Below are positions 23,136 to 34,422 of a stretch of 64,000 nucleotides of DNA, in pieces. Under the pieces are notes generated by a model. That model was not told the origin of the DNA and did not search any database. It saw only the letters and a program-made list of their open reading frames with translations. The DNA is from Chamaecrista fasciculata. Lineage: Eukaryota > Streptophyta > Magnoliopsida > Fabales > Fabaceae. The stretch covers positions 146,355-210,354 of the forward strand of contig QANZ01027585.1 of the NCBI GenBank assembly GCA_003254925.1. Direction: 5' to 3'. Made by a program: the position numbers and the translations under genes. The stretch's first letter is position 1. Every line of letters begins with the position of its first letter.

Positions 23136-25265
23136 CAAAATTGATAAAACAAAATTTAGATTAATTTATTATATTTTATTTGTTTGATCAGGTGGGTTCA
23201 CATTAATATTAATGGGTCGGTTCGAATTAGATTGACAAATGCATTCATATATATATATATATATATTTAAAATAAAGATATATATGATGAACATTTATAA
23301 TTAAAATAAAAAATTAATTTAATTAAAAAATAATACACATGACAATGTGTTACATTTTTCAAATACATATAAAAATACACAATATTATTTTATTTTAACG
23401 GACATACAAATATATATATATATATATATATATGAGGATTTGTGTGTCTTAATGAACATGTAAATATACATGAAAATTATATAAAAAATAAACTTAGTTG
23501 ATTTTGTTTTATTTTTAAATAATGAAAAAGATTGAAGAAGAATTTGAATTTCAATTATTTTAAATTTTAGAAATTTGAATTTTGATCATGGCATCCAATT
23601 TTGAGATAATGAAATAGAAGGGTTAAATTTATTTTATAATATATATTTATCTAATAAAATATATTTATTTTTACTATATAATTTTATAATATCAATTATC
23701 AGAAAACTCAACTCCTCAAGTGTATATATATATATATATATTGATATTGGCTAATGACTAGTTTGGTTTTAATAAGTTAATATTTCAAAATATACTTTAA
23801 AGAGTAAATTTGCTCTCTTGTTTTTTATGTTAGGTTATAAATCATATCCTTATTTTTTTTAATGTAGATTTGGTCATTTATCTTTAATTAGGTTGCAGGC
23901 CTGGTCTCGTATTTTTTTTTATAAATTTAGTCTTATATTCTTTTAATTAAATTACAAATTTAATCTTATATATTTACAAAAAAAATTTATTATCAATTTC
24001 TCCTCAAATTTCGGTTATCTCGCAAACCCTATATACATTCATCATATATATATATACACAGGCATACATGTTGTATATATATACATGATGAATGTATCAT
24101 GTAGACATATGTATGTGCATGTACGTAGTTGTGAATGAATAAATAGAAGGTAGGGTCAACGAGACAGTAGGCTGTGGGTTTGTGATCTTAGATCATAAAT
24201 GATTGGAAGGGACATAACGAGAGCGAGGTGACATGACATTTATCAATGTCTCATGTTGAGAAGTGTGCTTTTATATGATCTCTTCTCTTCAACTTCTTTC
24301 AACTTTTGGCTCTTTGTCTCTTACTCTCTTCATGGCCCCTATATATATCAACTGTACAACCACTGTACATACTAGCTAATCTTCTCTCCTCTGCTGTCAG
24401 CACTTACCACCATGCATTTTACTTTGACTCTCATGCTGGCCCCACTCTACACTCACATTATTCATATATTATTCATATATAATATAATTTAATCCTTAAA
24501 AACTTTGAAACTTTAGTGTAAAATTAAGATAATTTAATTCTTTAAATTTATTTTATAATGATCAATTTGTAAGAATATAAATATAGAATGGTTAAAATAT
24601 ATTAATTTTACAATTTTAAATTTTAAATTTTAAAAGATTTATTAGTGACTCCTATATGTTTTAGAATATTGGTTTTATTAAGATCGTACAAATTAAAGAA
24701 ATGGGTCATTTCAAAATGTACATATTATTAATTAACAAGAACATGAAGCCCTGACCCCTTAAAGTTTGGACTCCCATCGAAACAGTACTCTTTCACAGTT
24801 ATGTTTTGGAGTTTTTCGTTTGTTCTCAATTGACTTGGTGGAATTGGGCGTGGAGTTTTTAATGTTATTCAGTGAAAGTGCTTTTCAATGTCTCGCTTAA
24901 AAAGGTGCAACTCTTCAATTGCTTCATACCAAGTTCCTTGGTGTTATTATTGCTCATGCATGCCTTCATCATTTTGTGTTTGCTTGTTTGGATTTGCAAT
25001 TTGCAACGGGAAAATATATCGTCTTGGAACTTCAACATTTTCTATGTTTTGTATTTTTGCTGTGCAAGTCCATTTTTTGTGGGGTCAATAATTAATTACT
25101 AAAAAATTATTAAGTTGTGTAGAACTATAACTTGTGGTAGGGGAATTCTTACTATAAACTTTACAGAAAAATATGGGAATCATAATTTTTTGTTGGGGTC
25201 ATTTTAGATTCCTGTTGGCTTATAAATATATATTATGTGGAATGGTTTTTGGAAGGCTTAAATTT
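23136..25265. other. AT-rich intergenic with AT microsatellites
   Basis: AT/TA runs lie near 23247-23267, 23411-23433 and 23721-23741. 23800-23990 looks like one arm of a decayed inverted-repeat element. Small frames at 24872-25102 lack any recognisable domain and are not called. Confidence 0.45.
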
Positions 25266-25269
25266 AAAA

Positions 25270-25633
25270 TCAAAGTTAAAGTATAAATTTAGTTCATAAC
25301 TTTTTCTGCGTTTTTAATTTGGTTATGTATATTTTTTTTGTTACACTTTTGGTCTCATCTTTGCAAAATTTCCCAATTTGGTCCCATAATTTTTGGTCAA
25401 ATTACATAATTAGTCTGCAAAGATATGAGACTACTTTTGCACTTAACTTAAAAATATTGAACCAATTATGTAATTGACCAAAAGATATAAGACTAAATCT
25501 GCAATCAAAATGGATAGAGCCAAATTGGGAACTGACCCAAAGATATGAGACCAAAAGTGAAACAAAAAAAAGATATGGGACGAAATTGAAAACTGAGCAA
25601 AAGATATAGGATCAAATGTGTACTTTGACCTAA
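25270..25633. mobile_element. Inverted-repeat element, decayed
   Basis: Arms beginning near AAATCAAAGTTAAAGTATAAA and ending near TATAGGATCAAATGTGTAC are inverted and contain TTTGGTCCCATA-like units. No target duplication was found; limits are approximate. Confidence 0.6.
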
Positions 25634-26600
25634 AGCAAAGTTATTTTCTACACGTGAATTTCATATAATGAAATCAGGTTTCATATATAATCATACAAAT
25701 TTATGAAATCTACACACACAATGATAAAATTAATGCCAAAGTATCAAATTGGTCCCTTTTTTATGTGGTAGATTTCAAATTGGCCTACTATATTTCATTT
25801 GTTTAAGATTGGCCCTACATGTTTCCATGATGTTTCAAAATTATCCAAGTTAAAAAAATACTAAATGTGGTTATATTTCTTTCATTTCAAGATCGAATGT
25901 GAAGAATCCAAAGCTACGAGTACTTTGGGACCACCAACAAACGAGACGTTAAATCGAGTCCCAAAATTAGATAATTTTTTTCATGATAAAAAAAGTGAAA
26001 TTGGTCATATTCATCAAATTTAACACGTAACTCTGATTTCATCGCACTCGAGTTTAAAATGAGAGAAATGTGATCATATTTAATAATTAGGAACCAATTA
26101 TGAAACTTATAGAAAACGTTAAGGACTAAAATGAAATAAAAAATATCGGAGACCAAAATAGAATTTTGAGTAAACATTAAGAACCAAAATTAAAGAGGAC
26201 TTTGGTAAAAAAAAAAAAAATTCGGCCCCCCCCTAACCCAAAACCCTGGCTCCGCCACTAGTCATATATATCTCTTTCCAAGTCTAAATGGGATAAATTC
26301 ATAAATGTATGCTAACTCTTGATGAATTCTTTCTCAGTCCAATTAAGATTGCTAGGAAATGAGGTAAAATTGCGGTTCAAAAGTATTTTTGGGACCAATA
26401 TAAAACATCATGAAAATATATAAGATCGATCTGAAACAAATAAAAGATAAGAAACCAATTCGAGACTTTGGCCTAAAATTAACTAGAAGAAAAATGATTT
26501 TTTGATCCCAAACTTTATAGTGAATAGACGATATAGTCTTTGAATAATACAAAATCACGACTTGATCCTTAAATAATACATTACCATCAAATTAAATTTA
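25634..26600. repeat. Decayed transposon fragments
   Basis: Several single arms with ATTGGTCCC or GGACCAAAAT units (25745-25860, 26060-26200) lack clear partners. The phrase ccctggctccgccactag (about 26242-26259) is common at ends of plant mobile elements. No gene seen. Confidence 0.5.
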
Positions 26601-26602
26601 TA

Positions 26603-27200
26603 GGCTCCGTTTAGTATGCTTTTGGGTATGTAAAGGAAAGGGTTTTACAAGGGAAAAATTGTGAGGGAAAGGAAAAGTAGTTGAGGGAATGTAAAGTAGG
26701 TAAAGATTGAAAGTGTTTGGTATAAAAAGGTATGGGAGGGAAAGTAAAATAGATATAGAAAAAAATGACAAAAATGCCCTTCCCACAACCACCACAAGAC
26801 AGCCGCCGCCACCCACCACCGCCACCCACGGTGGTCGGCGCCGCCGTCCACGGTGGCCGGCGACGCCGCACACGGTGGTCCACGGTGGCCGGCGCCGCCG
26901 CCCACGGTGGTCCACGGTGGCCGGCGCCGCCGTCAACCGCCGCCGCTGTCGCCGGCCACCTTAGGGGGAGAAAATAGGATGAGAGTGAGAGGGGCAAATT
27001 AGGAATTCTACCATAATTCCCTAGGTAGACTTGAATTACATCAGAAATGTGAAGTAAAGAAAAATGGCCTATGTAATGTAAAACCCTTTACATTGTAATC
27101 CACTTTACATAGTTTAAATTACCATACCAAACACATTTAAGTCTCGAAATTCGTATAATTTTACAATGTAAAACTCATTTACAGTCTAGCAAACGGAGCC
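26603..27200. mobile_element. DNA transposon-like element with ends GGCTCCGTTT
   Basis: The outer ends GGCTCCGTTTAGTATGC and GCAAACGGAGCC form an inverted repeat. Subterminal parts are AT-rich and rich in TTTACA/TGTAAA. The centre holds a very GC-rich minisatellite (separate entry). No clear target duplication and no transposase, so the superfamily (PIF/Harbinger or hAT) is not settled. Confidence 0.65.
26825..26935 (+). repeat. GC-rich minisatellite
   Basis: About four tandem copies of cacggtggccggcgccgccg alternating with cacggtggtc, in an otherwise AT-rich region. All frames are open, giving Arg/Pro-rich or Ala/Thr-rich shadows; these are not genes. Confidence 0.85.
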
Positions 27201-28249
27201 ATAATTTTTATCTCGTTGCTCTCGTTATATAACCATGTGACAAAACCGTTAAATGTCATTATAGGTGCTTCGATAATATCTGAAATAATATAAAATAATC
27301 GCAAGTTTTCAAAAATTCCTAAACATGTTGATGTTGGTGGGGTTGAATAATCTGTCGGTGCTAAAGCTAAGAGAGCTGGGGATCTAGCATAAGTGGGCTC
27401 AACAACAACTTCAATTCAATCTATTCCATTCCATTTCAAGTTTCAACACATACAGAGTTTATCAAATTCAGTTCATTTTGCTTCTTGTGTTTGTTTGGTG
27501 GGATCGATGAAGGTTAAAATCATGAGACATTGAGGCTGTATCAGAGGCTTCAAGATTTGATTGTTTGTGCCACTGCACAATTGTGAGTATTTTTAACAAC
27601 CCCACTCGCTAGCAATAAATTTTGTCTCCTAATAATTAACGTGACAAATGATAATGATCATTAATCTTATTTAATATCCAATAAACTTCTTAATTAACAA
27701 AAATCTGAAATGTCTTATATTTTTTTTAAAAGAAAACTATATCTTCTTTAAATTGAAATCAACGCATAAGTTTTTAATTTTTTAAAAGAATTACATTATT
27801 TTTAAAAATAAAGTTAACACAGTTATATATATATATATATATTTAAAAAAACTCTGCATCTCTTCTGCAAATAAAATTTAATACAAAATGATATAAAATT
27901 TTGTTTATTTGAATGCTAAATAGATATTAAATAAATCTAATAATCATTTTTGTTTGTCACATTAGTTGTTGAGGGACGAAATTTTGTTATTATTTGATGT
28001 CAAAGTTTTGATTACAATAAAATGAAACTATGGATACCTAATTACAAAAATAAAAATTAGTGATTTAATTGAAGATTGATGTAATCTATAGGGACTAACA
28101 GACTAATTAAACCCTCCAAATCATATGATAAGTCTAATGTGTATCCCCAAAACATTCCCCCTTTTTTTTCCTAATCCATTGTATTATATAACTTTGACAT
28201 TGGACTCAATATTACCCTAATGTACAACTCCAATTTTTTAAATGGAAAA
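27201..28249. other. Intergenic
   Basis: Mostly AT-rich. 27340-27600 is more balanced in base content but I recognise nothing in it. A gagggacgaaattttg phrase at about 27970 resembles CACTA subterminal repeats. Confidence 0.4.
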
Positions 28250-28443
28250 TGATGATATGGCATTAATTTCTATCACTAATTAGAGACGAACATTTTCCTC
28301 TCTAATTAGACACAAAATAAAAAATTCCATCTCTAATTTTTTGTGATGTCAAGATTAGAAATGATTTTTTGAGAGGAAACTACTGATAATAAGGGACGAA
28401 AGATGAAAAATTTCATCCCTAAATTCAATTTTTCTTGTAGTAG
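28250..28443 (+). mobile_element. CACTA (En/Spm) terminal region
   Basis: The end tttttcttgtagtag (about 28429-28443) matches the complement of the CACTACAAGAAAA terminus of CACTA elements with a small change. Upstream are subterminal repeats of the forms GAGACGAA, GGGACGAA and TTTCATCCCTAA in both orientations. The other terminus was not located, so it is a fragment or one end of a small derivative. Confidence 0.65.
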
Positions 28444-28496
28444 TCCAATGACAAGGTGTCCGAGGATGAGTATAGACTATAGAAGTACCATGTAAT

Positions 28497-30583
28497 TTAT
28501 GGAGATTGTACCCTAGGGCCAATCATTTTATATGTATGGACATATTGTTTGACTGATTTATGAATAATAAATTATGTTGTTATCATATTATTAGTATGTT
28601 TACTGTGATAACAATCCTTGATTAATTATATGATAATTATTCTAAACTGTCCCTGGTCGATTATTCACGTGGGAACGTGAATGAACTAAGACCAGCATGA
28701 CTTCGGTGTATAGAGATACACGCATGTGATGCTTCTCGAGAGTCATGGTGCAATTATGTAATGGGTTACAAGTTGCTGGACCGACCCGGAGAGTCTTGCA
28801 TGGGTTTAATCATAAGCTAGTCTCTCCTGTACATCTGTCACGATGCCCTTAGACCTGAGGTCTTCATTATTCCGGCGTTGTAGATGCTGAACTTTGGTCT
28901 AGTCCAACGTTGCTCATAACAGGGTAGCCATACAGGCTAGGTACGGGTTTAGTTGTTTGCCGTGCTGAGGAATGTGGTTGATCAATAAGGAATTTTGTTC
29001 CTCATTAAGTTGAGAGATATTTGACTAGGCTCCTCGATGAGTTTGTCCAAGGAATGTGTGGCCACATAGGGTAATGAGACCAACTCAAGGAATCGAAAAA
29101 GTTATGGTTTGGATTACAAGGATGATTTTCCCATGCCTTATCCATGACCAAGATATCGTGTGACAATAGGGATTATGACAAGGTGGTACTAAGGTTAAGT
29201 CGTTTATGTTAAAACGATAACTCACGTGTTTTGGGTAGTCGTGATGACTTGCTAGAGTCCGCTCTCGACTTGTGAGTCATAGAGATGGCTTACTGCCAAT
29301 TTCACATGAGGCCTGTTGGGTCACACATGAGCAGGATCAAGATACTGTTATGGGACACGAATTAGGGTTTAATTCGTGAGTCACTTTAGTGACGCAGTTT
29401 AAGACATAGTTGAATGTCTTAGGACATGAAGTCTTGTCTTAAATAAAATCTACATTTGTGATATTTAAATTTGTTAGACAAGTTTAAATATATTAATTGT
29501 TAAATAGTTAATTTGATTATCTATTTACAATTGAATTCTTGTTTAAAATATTAAGGAATAATGAATTGACTAAGTCTCCTAAGAGTTAGGGGATTATTGA
29601 TTTATTAAATTCTCTAATATTGGATAACAAGATGAGGTGGCGCCTCACTCTTGGATTAAATTGATGAAATATGATTTTGTTAATTTGAATTCAAGACTTG
29701 AATTTGAATTAAGATATCAGGGTAATATTTTAATTCAATTTGTTAAGGAAATTAATAAAGTTGGTTATAACTTCCTAAGAGTTAGGATTGTTTTCTTATT
29801 TATTAAATTCCTATAAACTAATATAGGGGGCGCATTCTTGGAGGATCAAATGCAAGATTTGATCTTGCATTTTGAATTTTAGGTTAAGATATTAATGTAA
29901 TATTTTAATTAAGAATTCAAATCCTCTTGACTCATTCCAACCAATGGGAAGTGTGCTTTCAAGATTTGGATTTCAAGATATGATCTTGAAATTTAAATTA
30001 AGATTGCCTTTTAATCTTGAATTATAATATTAATGTAATTTTATAATCAAGATTTGGTGATTCCCTAATTAGATTTGGTGATTCCCTAAATTCTGAAGTG
30101 GGACTCTTTAAAAGTACCACAAGTCGCCTAAACCAAAGGAAGAAAAAAAAAGGGGAGAGCTTTTCGACCTAACCCTAAACCTGGGGCAAAAGGCGAGTTG
30201 TGAGAGAAAGAGAGAGAGACGCCAAGAAATTGGTTCTTGGAAGGGTGCTTATCTCTTGAGTTTTGGTGCGCCACTTTCGTTCTTGAATACTTCAAGAAGC
30301 GTTCTTGAAGTATCAAGATTTGTAGATTAGGTCCTATAATCTCTTGGAGAAGAGATTGGAGGCTAGCACCTGAGTATCTGCCAAACTATTCGTGTGGATC
30401 ACCGGTAGAGGAAGGACACGAGTCTGTGGGCTTCTTGGAATTGCGATTTTTCAAAGCAACCGTCTGATTTAGGTTAACGTCTTTTCTCTCTGGTATAAAC
30501 ACAAGTAGTGGATCCTTTAAAGGAGATTATAAAAAATTTTAATTTTATCTTTTTCCGCTGCGCTTGCTCTATAATCTCCAACA
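28497..30583 (+). mobile_element. Solo LTR, copia-type, 5-bp TSD gtaat
   Basis: The 2,087-bp unit starts ttatggagattgtacc, matching the complement of its end (ataatctccaaca) with the first bases mutated away from TGTTG. It is flanked by perfect gtaat repeats (28492-28496, 30584-30588). Its last 250 bp (gctagcacctgagtatct, ttcgtgtggatcaccgg, tttccgctgcg) parallel the LTR at 1-783. A TTTAAAAG box lies near 30109-30115. No internal coding region is present, hence a solo LTR. Confidence 0.85.
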
Positions 30584-30997
30584 GTAATAGTAAGAAAAAA
30601 AATATTTTTAACTTTATATGTTGAAAAAATATTAAAATTATAAAGAAAAAATGTTAAATATTTTATTCATATTGAAATAATTTAATATTACATTCATATT
30701 TATAAGGGTAAATTACAAAATAGGGTCCTGTGGTTTGGCCCCGTTTCAGATAGGGTACATGTGGTTTGAAAAGTTTCAAATTGGGGCCTGAGTTTTACGC
30801 CGTTTGCAAAATGGGGTCTAGGTGGTTTTGGCTGTTAAAAATAATGGTGCACGTGATTATCACGTGCACCCTAACCTGACTTTTTTCTTTTTTCTCAAAT
30901 CCTCTTCCTCTTATTTTAGTCCCTAGCTCACAAACTGCAGATAAGTCCAGAAACCTTCAATTTTCCTTCATTTTAGTCCCTAGCTCACAAAAAAAGT

Positions 30998-31183
30998 TTG
31001 CAAAATATTCTAGAACTCTTCCAAGTTCTCAAACAAGCTTCTCATGACTTACAAGCCAACCCTAGCCTCATCTCTGACGACCCCAACTCCACCGCCATTA
31101 AAGCTCTCTTAGAGCTTCACACAGAATCCGACACCATCTTCTCCGACGACCCTAACCTCTCTTCTCTTTCTCGCCATCTCACT
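30998..31183 (+). pseudogene. Captured gene fragment inside the Pack-MULE, runs into the gap
   Basis: The open frame reads KQASHDLQANPSLISDDPNS, then ALLELHTESDTIFSDDP. It is hydrophilic, Leu/Ser/Asp-rich and has third positions rich in C or T, unlike the surrounding repeat. I do not recognise the parent gene. Because it is flanked by transposon arms it is most likely a transduplicated exon and not a host gene. Confidence 0.5.
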
Positions 31184-31714
31184 NNNNNNNNNNNNNNNNN
31201 NNNNNNNNNNNNNNNNNNNNNNNNNNNNNNNNNNNNNNNNNNNNNNNNNNNNNNNNNNNNNNNNNNNNNNNNNNNNNNNNNNNNNNNNNNNNNNNNNNNN
31301 NNNNNNNNNNNNNNNNNNNNNNNNNNNNNNNNNNNNNNNNNNNNNNNNNNNNNNNNNNNNNNNNNNNNNNNNNNNNNNNNNNNNNNNNNNNNNNNNNNNN
31401 NNNNNNNNNNNNNNNNNNNNNNNNNNNNNNNNNNNNNNNNNNNNNNNNNNNNNNNNNNNNNNNNNNNNNNNNNNNNNNNNNNNNNNNNNNNNNNNNNNNN
31501 NNNNNNNNNNNNNNNNNNNNNNNNNNNNNNNNNNNNNNNNNNNNNNNNNNNNNNNNNNNNNNNNNNNNNNNNNNNNNNNNNNNNNNNNNNNNNNNNNNNN
31601 NNNNNNNNNNNNNNNNNNNNNNNNNNNNNNNNNNNNNNNNNNNNNNNNNNNNNNNNNNNNNNNNNNNNNNNNNNNNNNNNNNNNNNNNNNNNNNNNNNNN
31701 NNNNNNNNNNNNNN
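31184..31714. other. Assembly gap, 531 N
   Basis: Undetermined bases inside the Pack-MULE-like element. The flanking inverted arms probably hindered assembly. Confidence 0.99.
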
Positions 31715-32365
31715 TTTTTTTCACCTTTTTGGTCCCTTTCCTGGAATATTCATGGAGTAGGGACTAAATAGGAACGTTTGGAAGAGTTCTAGAATATTTT
31801 GCAAACTTTTTTTGTGAGCTAGGGACTAAAATGAAGGAAGTTTGAAGGTTTCTGGACTTATCTGCAGTTTGTGAGCTAGGGACTAAAATAAGAGGAAGAG
31901 GATTTGAGAAAAAAAAAAAGTCAGGTTAGGGTGCACGTGATAATCACGTGCACCGTTATTTTTAACAGCCAAAACCACCTATACCCCATTTTGCAAACGG
32001 CGTAAACCTCAGGCCCCAATTTGAAACTTTTCAAACCACATGTACCCTATCTGAAACGGGGCCAAACCACAGGACCCTATTTTGTAATTTACCCTATTTA
32101 TAATTTATTTTTTATTTTTGATGACTATAAATGTAAAAATTGTTCAAAATAGATTTTATATTGAAAAATATTTTATTTTAAATTTTCCCCATTTCATTGA
32201 ATTTAAAAATGAGAATTGATTTTTATAGTCGCTCGTATTTTAAGTAGAAATAAAAATGATATTACCCACTGTATGTCCACCCTTAATCATCTATAAGAAG
32301 GATGAGTCTCCTACATAATTCAATATTTTGAAAAATAAGTATTTTTATCAAACCTAGCCAGTATT

Positions 32366-32659
32366 AACCATGCATTTCCCCCGGTGTTAAGGTCATCTCG
32401 TCTGCGGTTATTACATCTATTTTAGCTTCTATTACGTTATATGTTAGTGTTTATGATCAGGTTCAAGCTTCCTCTATTAATTTTGTTTATGCTTTTAATT
32501 TTCCACCAGCTATTGCATCGTCGAGTCACAATCAAAGACCCCCTACGGTAGGTCGTCTTTCGTGGGAGAATCGCGATTATGACCCGTAGATGCATTTTCT
32601 TATATTTTCGTTCATCATTTTTTAATATATCAAAAAAAAAAAAAACCATGCATTTCCCC
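32366..32659 (+). mobile_element. Poly(A) retroposon with 16-bp TSD
   Basis: A 16-bp perfect direct repeat, aaccatgcatttcccc, lies at 32366-32381 and 32644-32659. Between them is 262 bp ending in a poly(A) tail (from about 32630). Probably the 3' end of a 5'-truncated LINE, or a SINE. Confidence 0.82.
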
Positions 32660-32977
32660 TGTTGGATATATAAAGGCCTGCAATGGAGGTAGATAAGTAA
32701 TAGTAAAGCAGTGATGCTAGTTTTTGTCCACTCAAAATTTTCCATCAGCCCCAATTGTTAACCGAAATGATTTTCAGACTTCCACTCTTGGGCCCCAGAA
32801 CACAATTTTTTTACAAATGGGCCTGTTTTAAATTGGCTAACCTCTCTTACTTTCTGACTTTGTGAGCTTCTGCCTTCTGGAACAGTCAGTGGCCCAAAAC
32901 AAAAACCAATATATTGCTTAAGTTTTAGTGGTTATTCTATTAAGTACAATTATTATTGTGGTGACAGTAACATCAAC

Positions 32978-33017
32978 GTTGAGATGGCCGAGTTGGTCTA
33001 AGGCGCCAGATTAAGGT

Positions 33018-33050
<33 letters not shown>

Positions 33051-33058
33051 TCTCAACA
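32978..33058 (+). tRNA. tRNA-Leu (anticodon AAG)
   Basis: The 81-nt sequence folds as a class II tRNA. Acceptor GTTGAGA pairs with TCTCAAC, and the discriminator is A (33058). The D arm is GCCGAGTTGGTCTAAGGC with box A. Anticodon arm CCAGA-TTAAGGT-TCTGG has anticodon AAG. A long variable arm follows, then T arm GTGGG-TTCAAAT-CCCAC with box B. No intron. It reads CUU (and CUC by A-to-I wobble) leucine codons. The last 17 nt are duplicated downstream. Confidence 0.95.
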
Positions 33059-33233
33059 GTAAAGTTGTTTTCCCTTTTTTAATCAAAAGGATAAATCTGC
33101 CTAATATTTCACAATCAAATTTTGGGGTATGCAAAGTAAATCCCACTCTCAACAGTAAAGTTGTTTTCCCTTTTTTAATCAAAAGGATAAATCTGCCTAA
33201 TATTTCACAATCAAATTTTGGGGTATGCAAAGT
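33042..33233 (+). repeat. 96-bp tandem duplication that includes the tRNA 3' end
   Basis: Unit 1 is 33042-33137 and unit 2 is 33138-33233. Each begins with the last 17 nt of tRNA-Leu (aaatcccactctcaaca) and includes the T-run downstream that would end Pol III transcription. The copies look identical by eye, indicating a recent event. The open frame across both units is an artefact. Confidence 0.93.
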
Positions 33234-33600
33234 TTGATTCTTGACATGAGATGTAATTACTGATGTGGCATAATTCTAGCCATTGATATAATTTAATGCT
33301 GAAAAATAATAAAAATATAATAATTTTTTCAACCAATCAAAACTGTGTATGGAGTCACATCATAACTAACTCTTCCACGTGTCATTATATTATTTTTCAC
33401 AATCAAATTTCGGGGTAAGTCTAAGATGTAAAGTTTGATTCTTTACTTGGGATGCAATTGCTAATGTGGCATAATTATAGCCATTAATATAATTTACTGC
33501 TGAAAAATAATAAAAATATAATAATTTTTTCAACCAATCAAAACTGTGTATGGAGTCACATCATAATTAACTTTTTCACGTGTCATTATATTATTGGCTT
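33206..33600 (+). repeat. Diverged direct repeat of about 190 bp downstream of the tRNA
   Basis: The blocks 33206-33395 and 33395-33592 share sequence such as aaccaatcaaaactgtgtat and ggagtcacatcataa. The second copy is the body of the MITE at 33413-33652; the first lacks its right end. Confidence 0.75.
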
Positions 33601-33652
33601 ATAACTCATTGCATCCCAATTAAGAATCCAACTTTGCATTATAAACTTACCC
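33413..33652. mobile_element. MITE, MULE-type, 9-bp TSD
   Basis: The 240-bp element has inverted ends of about 45 bp (GGGTAAGTCTAAGATGTAAA and its near complement). The perfect 9-bp repeat caaatttcg flanks it (33404-33412, 33653-33661). Confidence 0.86.
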
Positions 33653-33846
33653 CAAATTTCGATCTATTTTGATTTTTGGCCTGAAAAATTCATTAAAGGG
33701 CCGAAGCCCATAAAACAAACACAATTGCGTTCTATCACTTGTTTACACATTACAGAATTATTTGCATTGTCACGAAACAAAAATATTAAACTCTTTTAAA
33801 AAATTAAAAATAACAAAACTTATTTGGATGAAATTTAGTAGTATCC

Positions 33847-34405
33847 AAACTTAAACTAATTCACAGTTACCAAAACGTGGGCTCTCCCTCTCAACCGCTC
33901 TCTGAACCAAATTTTTTTTTTCCAGATCGTGCATCATCAATTCTCGCCCTTGCAAAAAAATCAGTTCTTCATTTCTTGAGGAGGGTAATTTTGATTCTTC
34001 AAAATTGCTCTCTGGATTTTAGTATTCCACTTTTATATTTCCTTAGTATTAAAAAAATCAAAACTCCTTGTCTTTTCAAGTGTACGGAAGACATCACTAC
34101 TTTCTACATCTTTGAGTGTATGGAAGATTTTGATGAGTCAATATGTTCGTGCATGACGAAGATTGTTCACCGGTATGTTATTAGTTGCCCTTTGGTGACT
34201 CTTTTTGCTTTTTGCAGATTTTCTTATCTCGCAGCGTGGCTGGCGAAGACAGTTTCTCAGAAGATGTGTCTCATTGGTTGAGTCTATGTACTCTCATTCT
34301 CTTATTATTCTCTCACATCCGACTTTTTAAAAGTTAGATGATGTTCTCTTTTTTTCTTTTTCTGTTTTTCTTGTAATGGCAAAAAAAAAAACTTAAACTA
34401 ATTCA
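33847..34405 (+). mobile_element. Poly(A) retroposon with 17-bp TSD
   Basis: The 17-bp perfect direct repeat aaacttaaactaattca lies at 33847-33863 and 34389-34405. It encloses about 525 bp ending cttgtaatggc plus poly(A). A 134-codon open frame (33877-34281) has no domain I recognise. It may be a LINE 3' part or a retroposed gene copy. Confidence 0.8.
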
Positions 34406-34422
34406 TTAGTATTTTTATAATA

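Larger units (their letters stand above)
30706..32094. mobile_element. Pack-MULE-like element with 9-bp TSD and gene-like cargo
   Basis: Arms 30706-31023 and 31779-32094 are near-perfect inverted repeats starting GGGTAAATTACAAAATAGGG. The perfect 9-bp repeat tatttataa flanks them (30697-30705, 32095-32103). Each arm contains the palindrome gtgcacgtgattatcacgtg. Between the arms, about 160 bp of codon-like, C-rich sequence precedes a 531-N gap (31184-31714), and a short stretch follows it. Confidence 0.9.

Noticed and set aside
22824..23187. Three frames of 69-104 codons
   Set aside because: They fall within or over the end of the second solo LTR.
24872..25102. 76-codon frame rich in Leu, Cys and Phe
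   Set aside because: No start context, domain or neighbouring exon supports it; composition follows T-rich DNA.
26598..26997. Overlapping open frames on both strands with Arg/Pro-rich or Ala/Thr-rich repeats
   Set aside because: They are translations of the GC-rich minisatellite inside a transposon; every frame is open there.
33034..33237. 67-codon frame with an internal peptide repeat
   Set aside because: It is the translation of the 96-bp tandem duplication starting in the tRNA gene.
33042..33600. Regular repeats that could suggest a CRISPR array
   Set aside because: Units are direct tandem duplications without unique spacers, in a plant nuclear genome.
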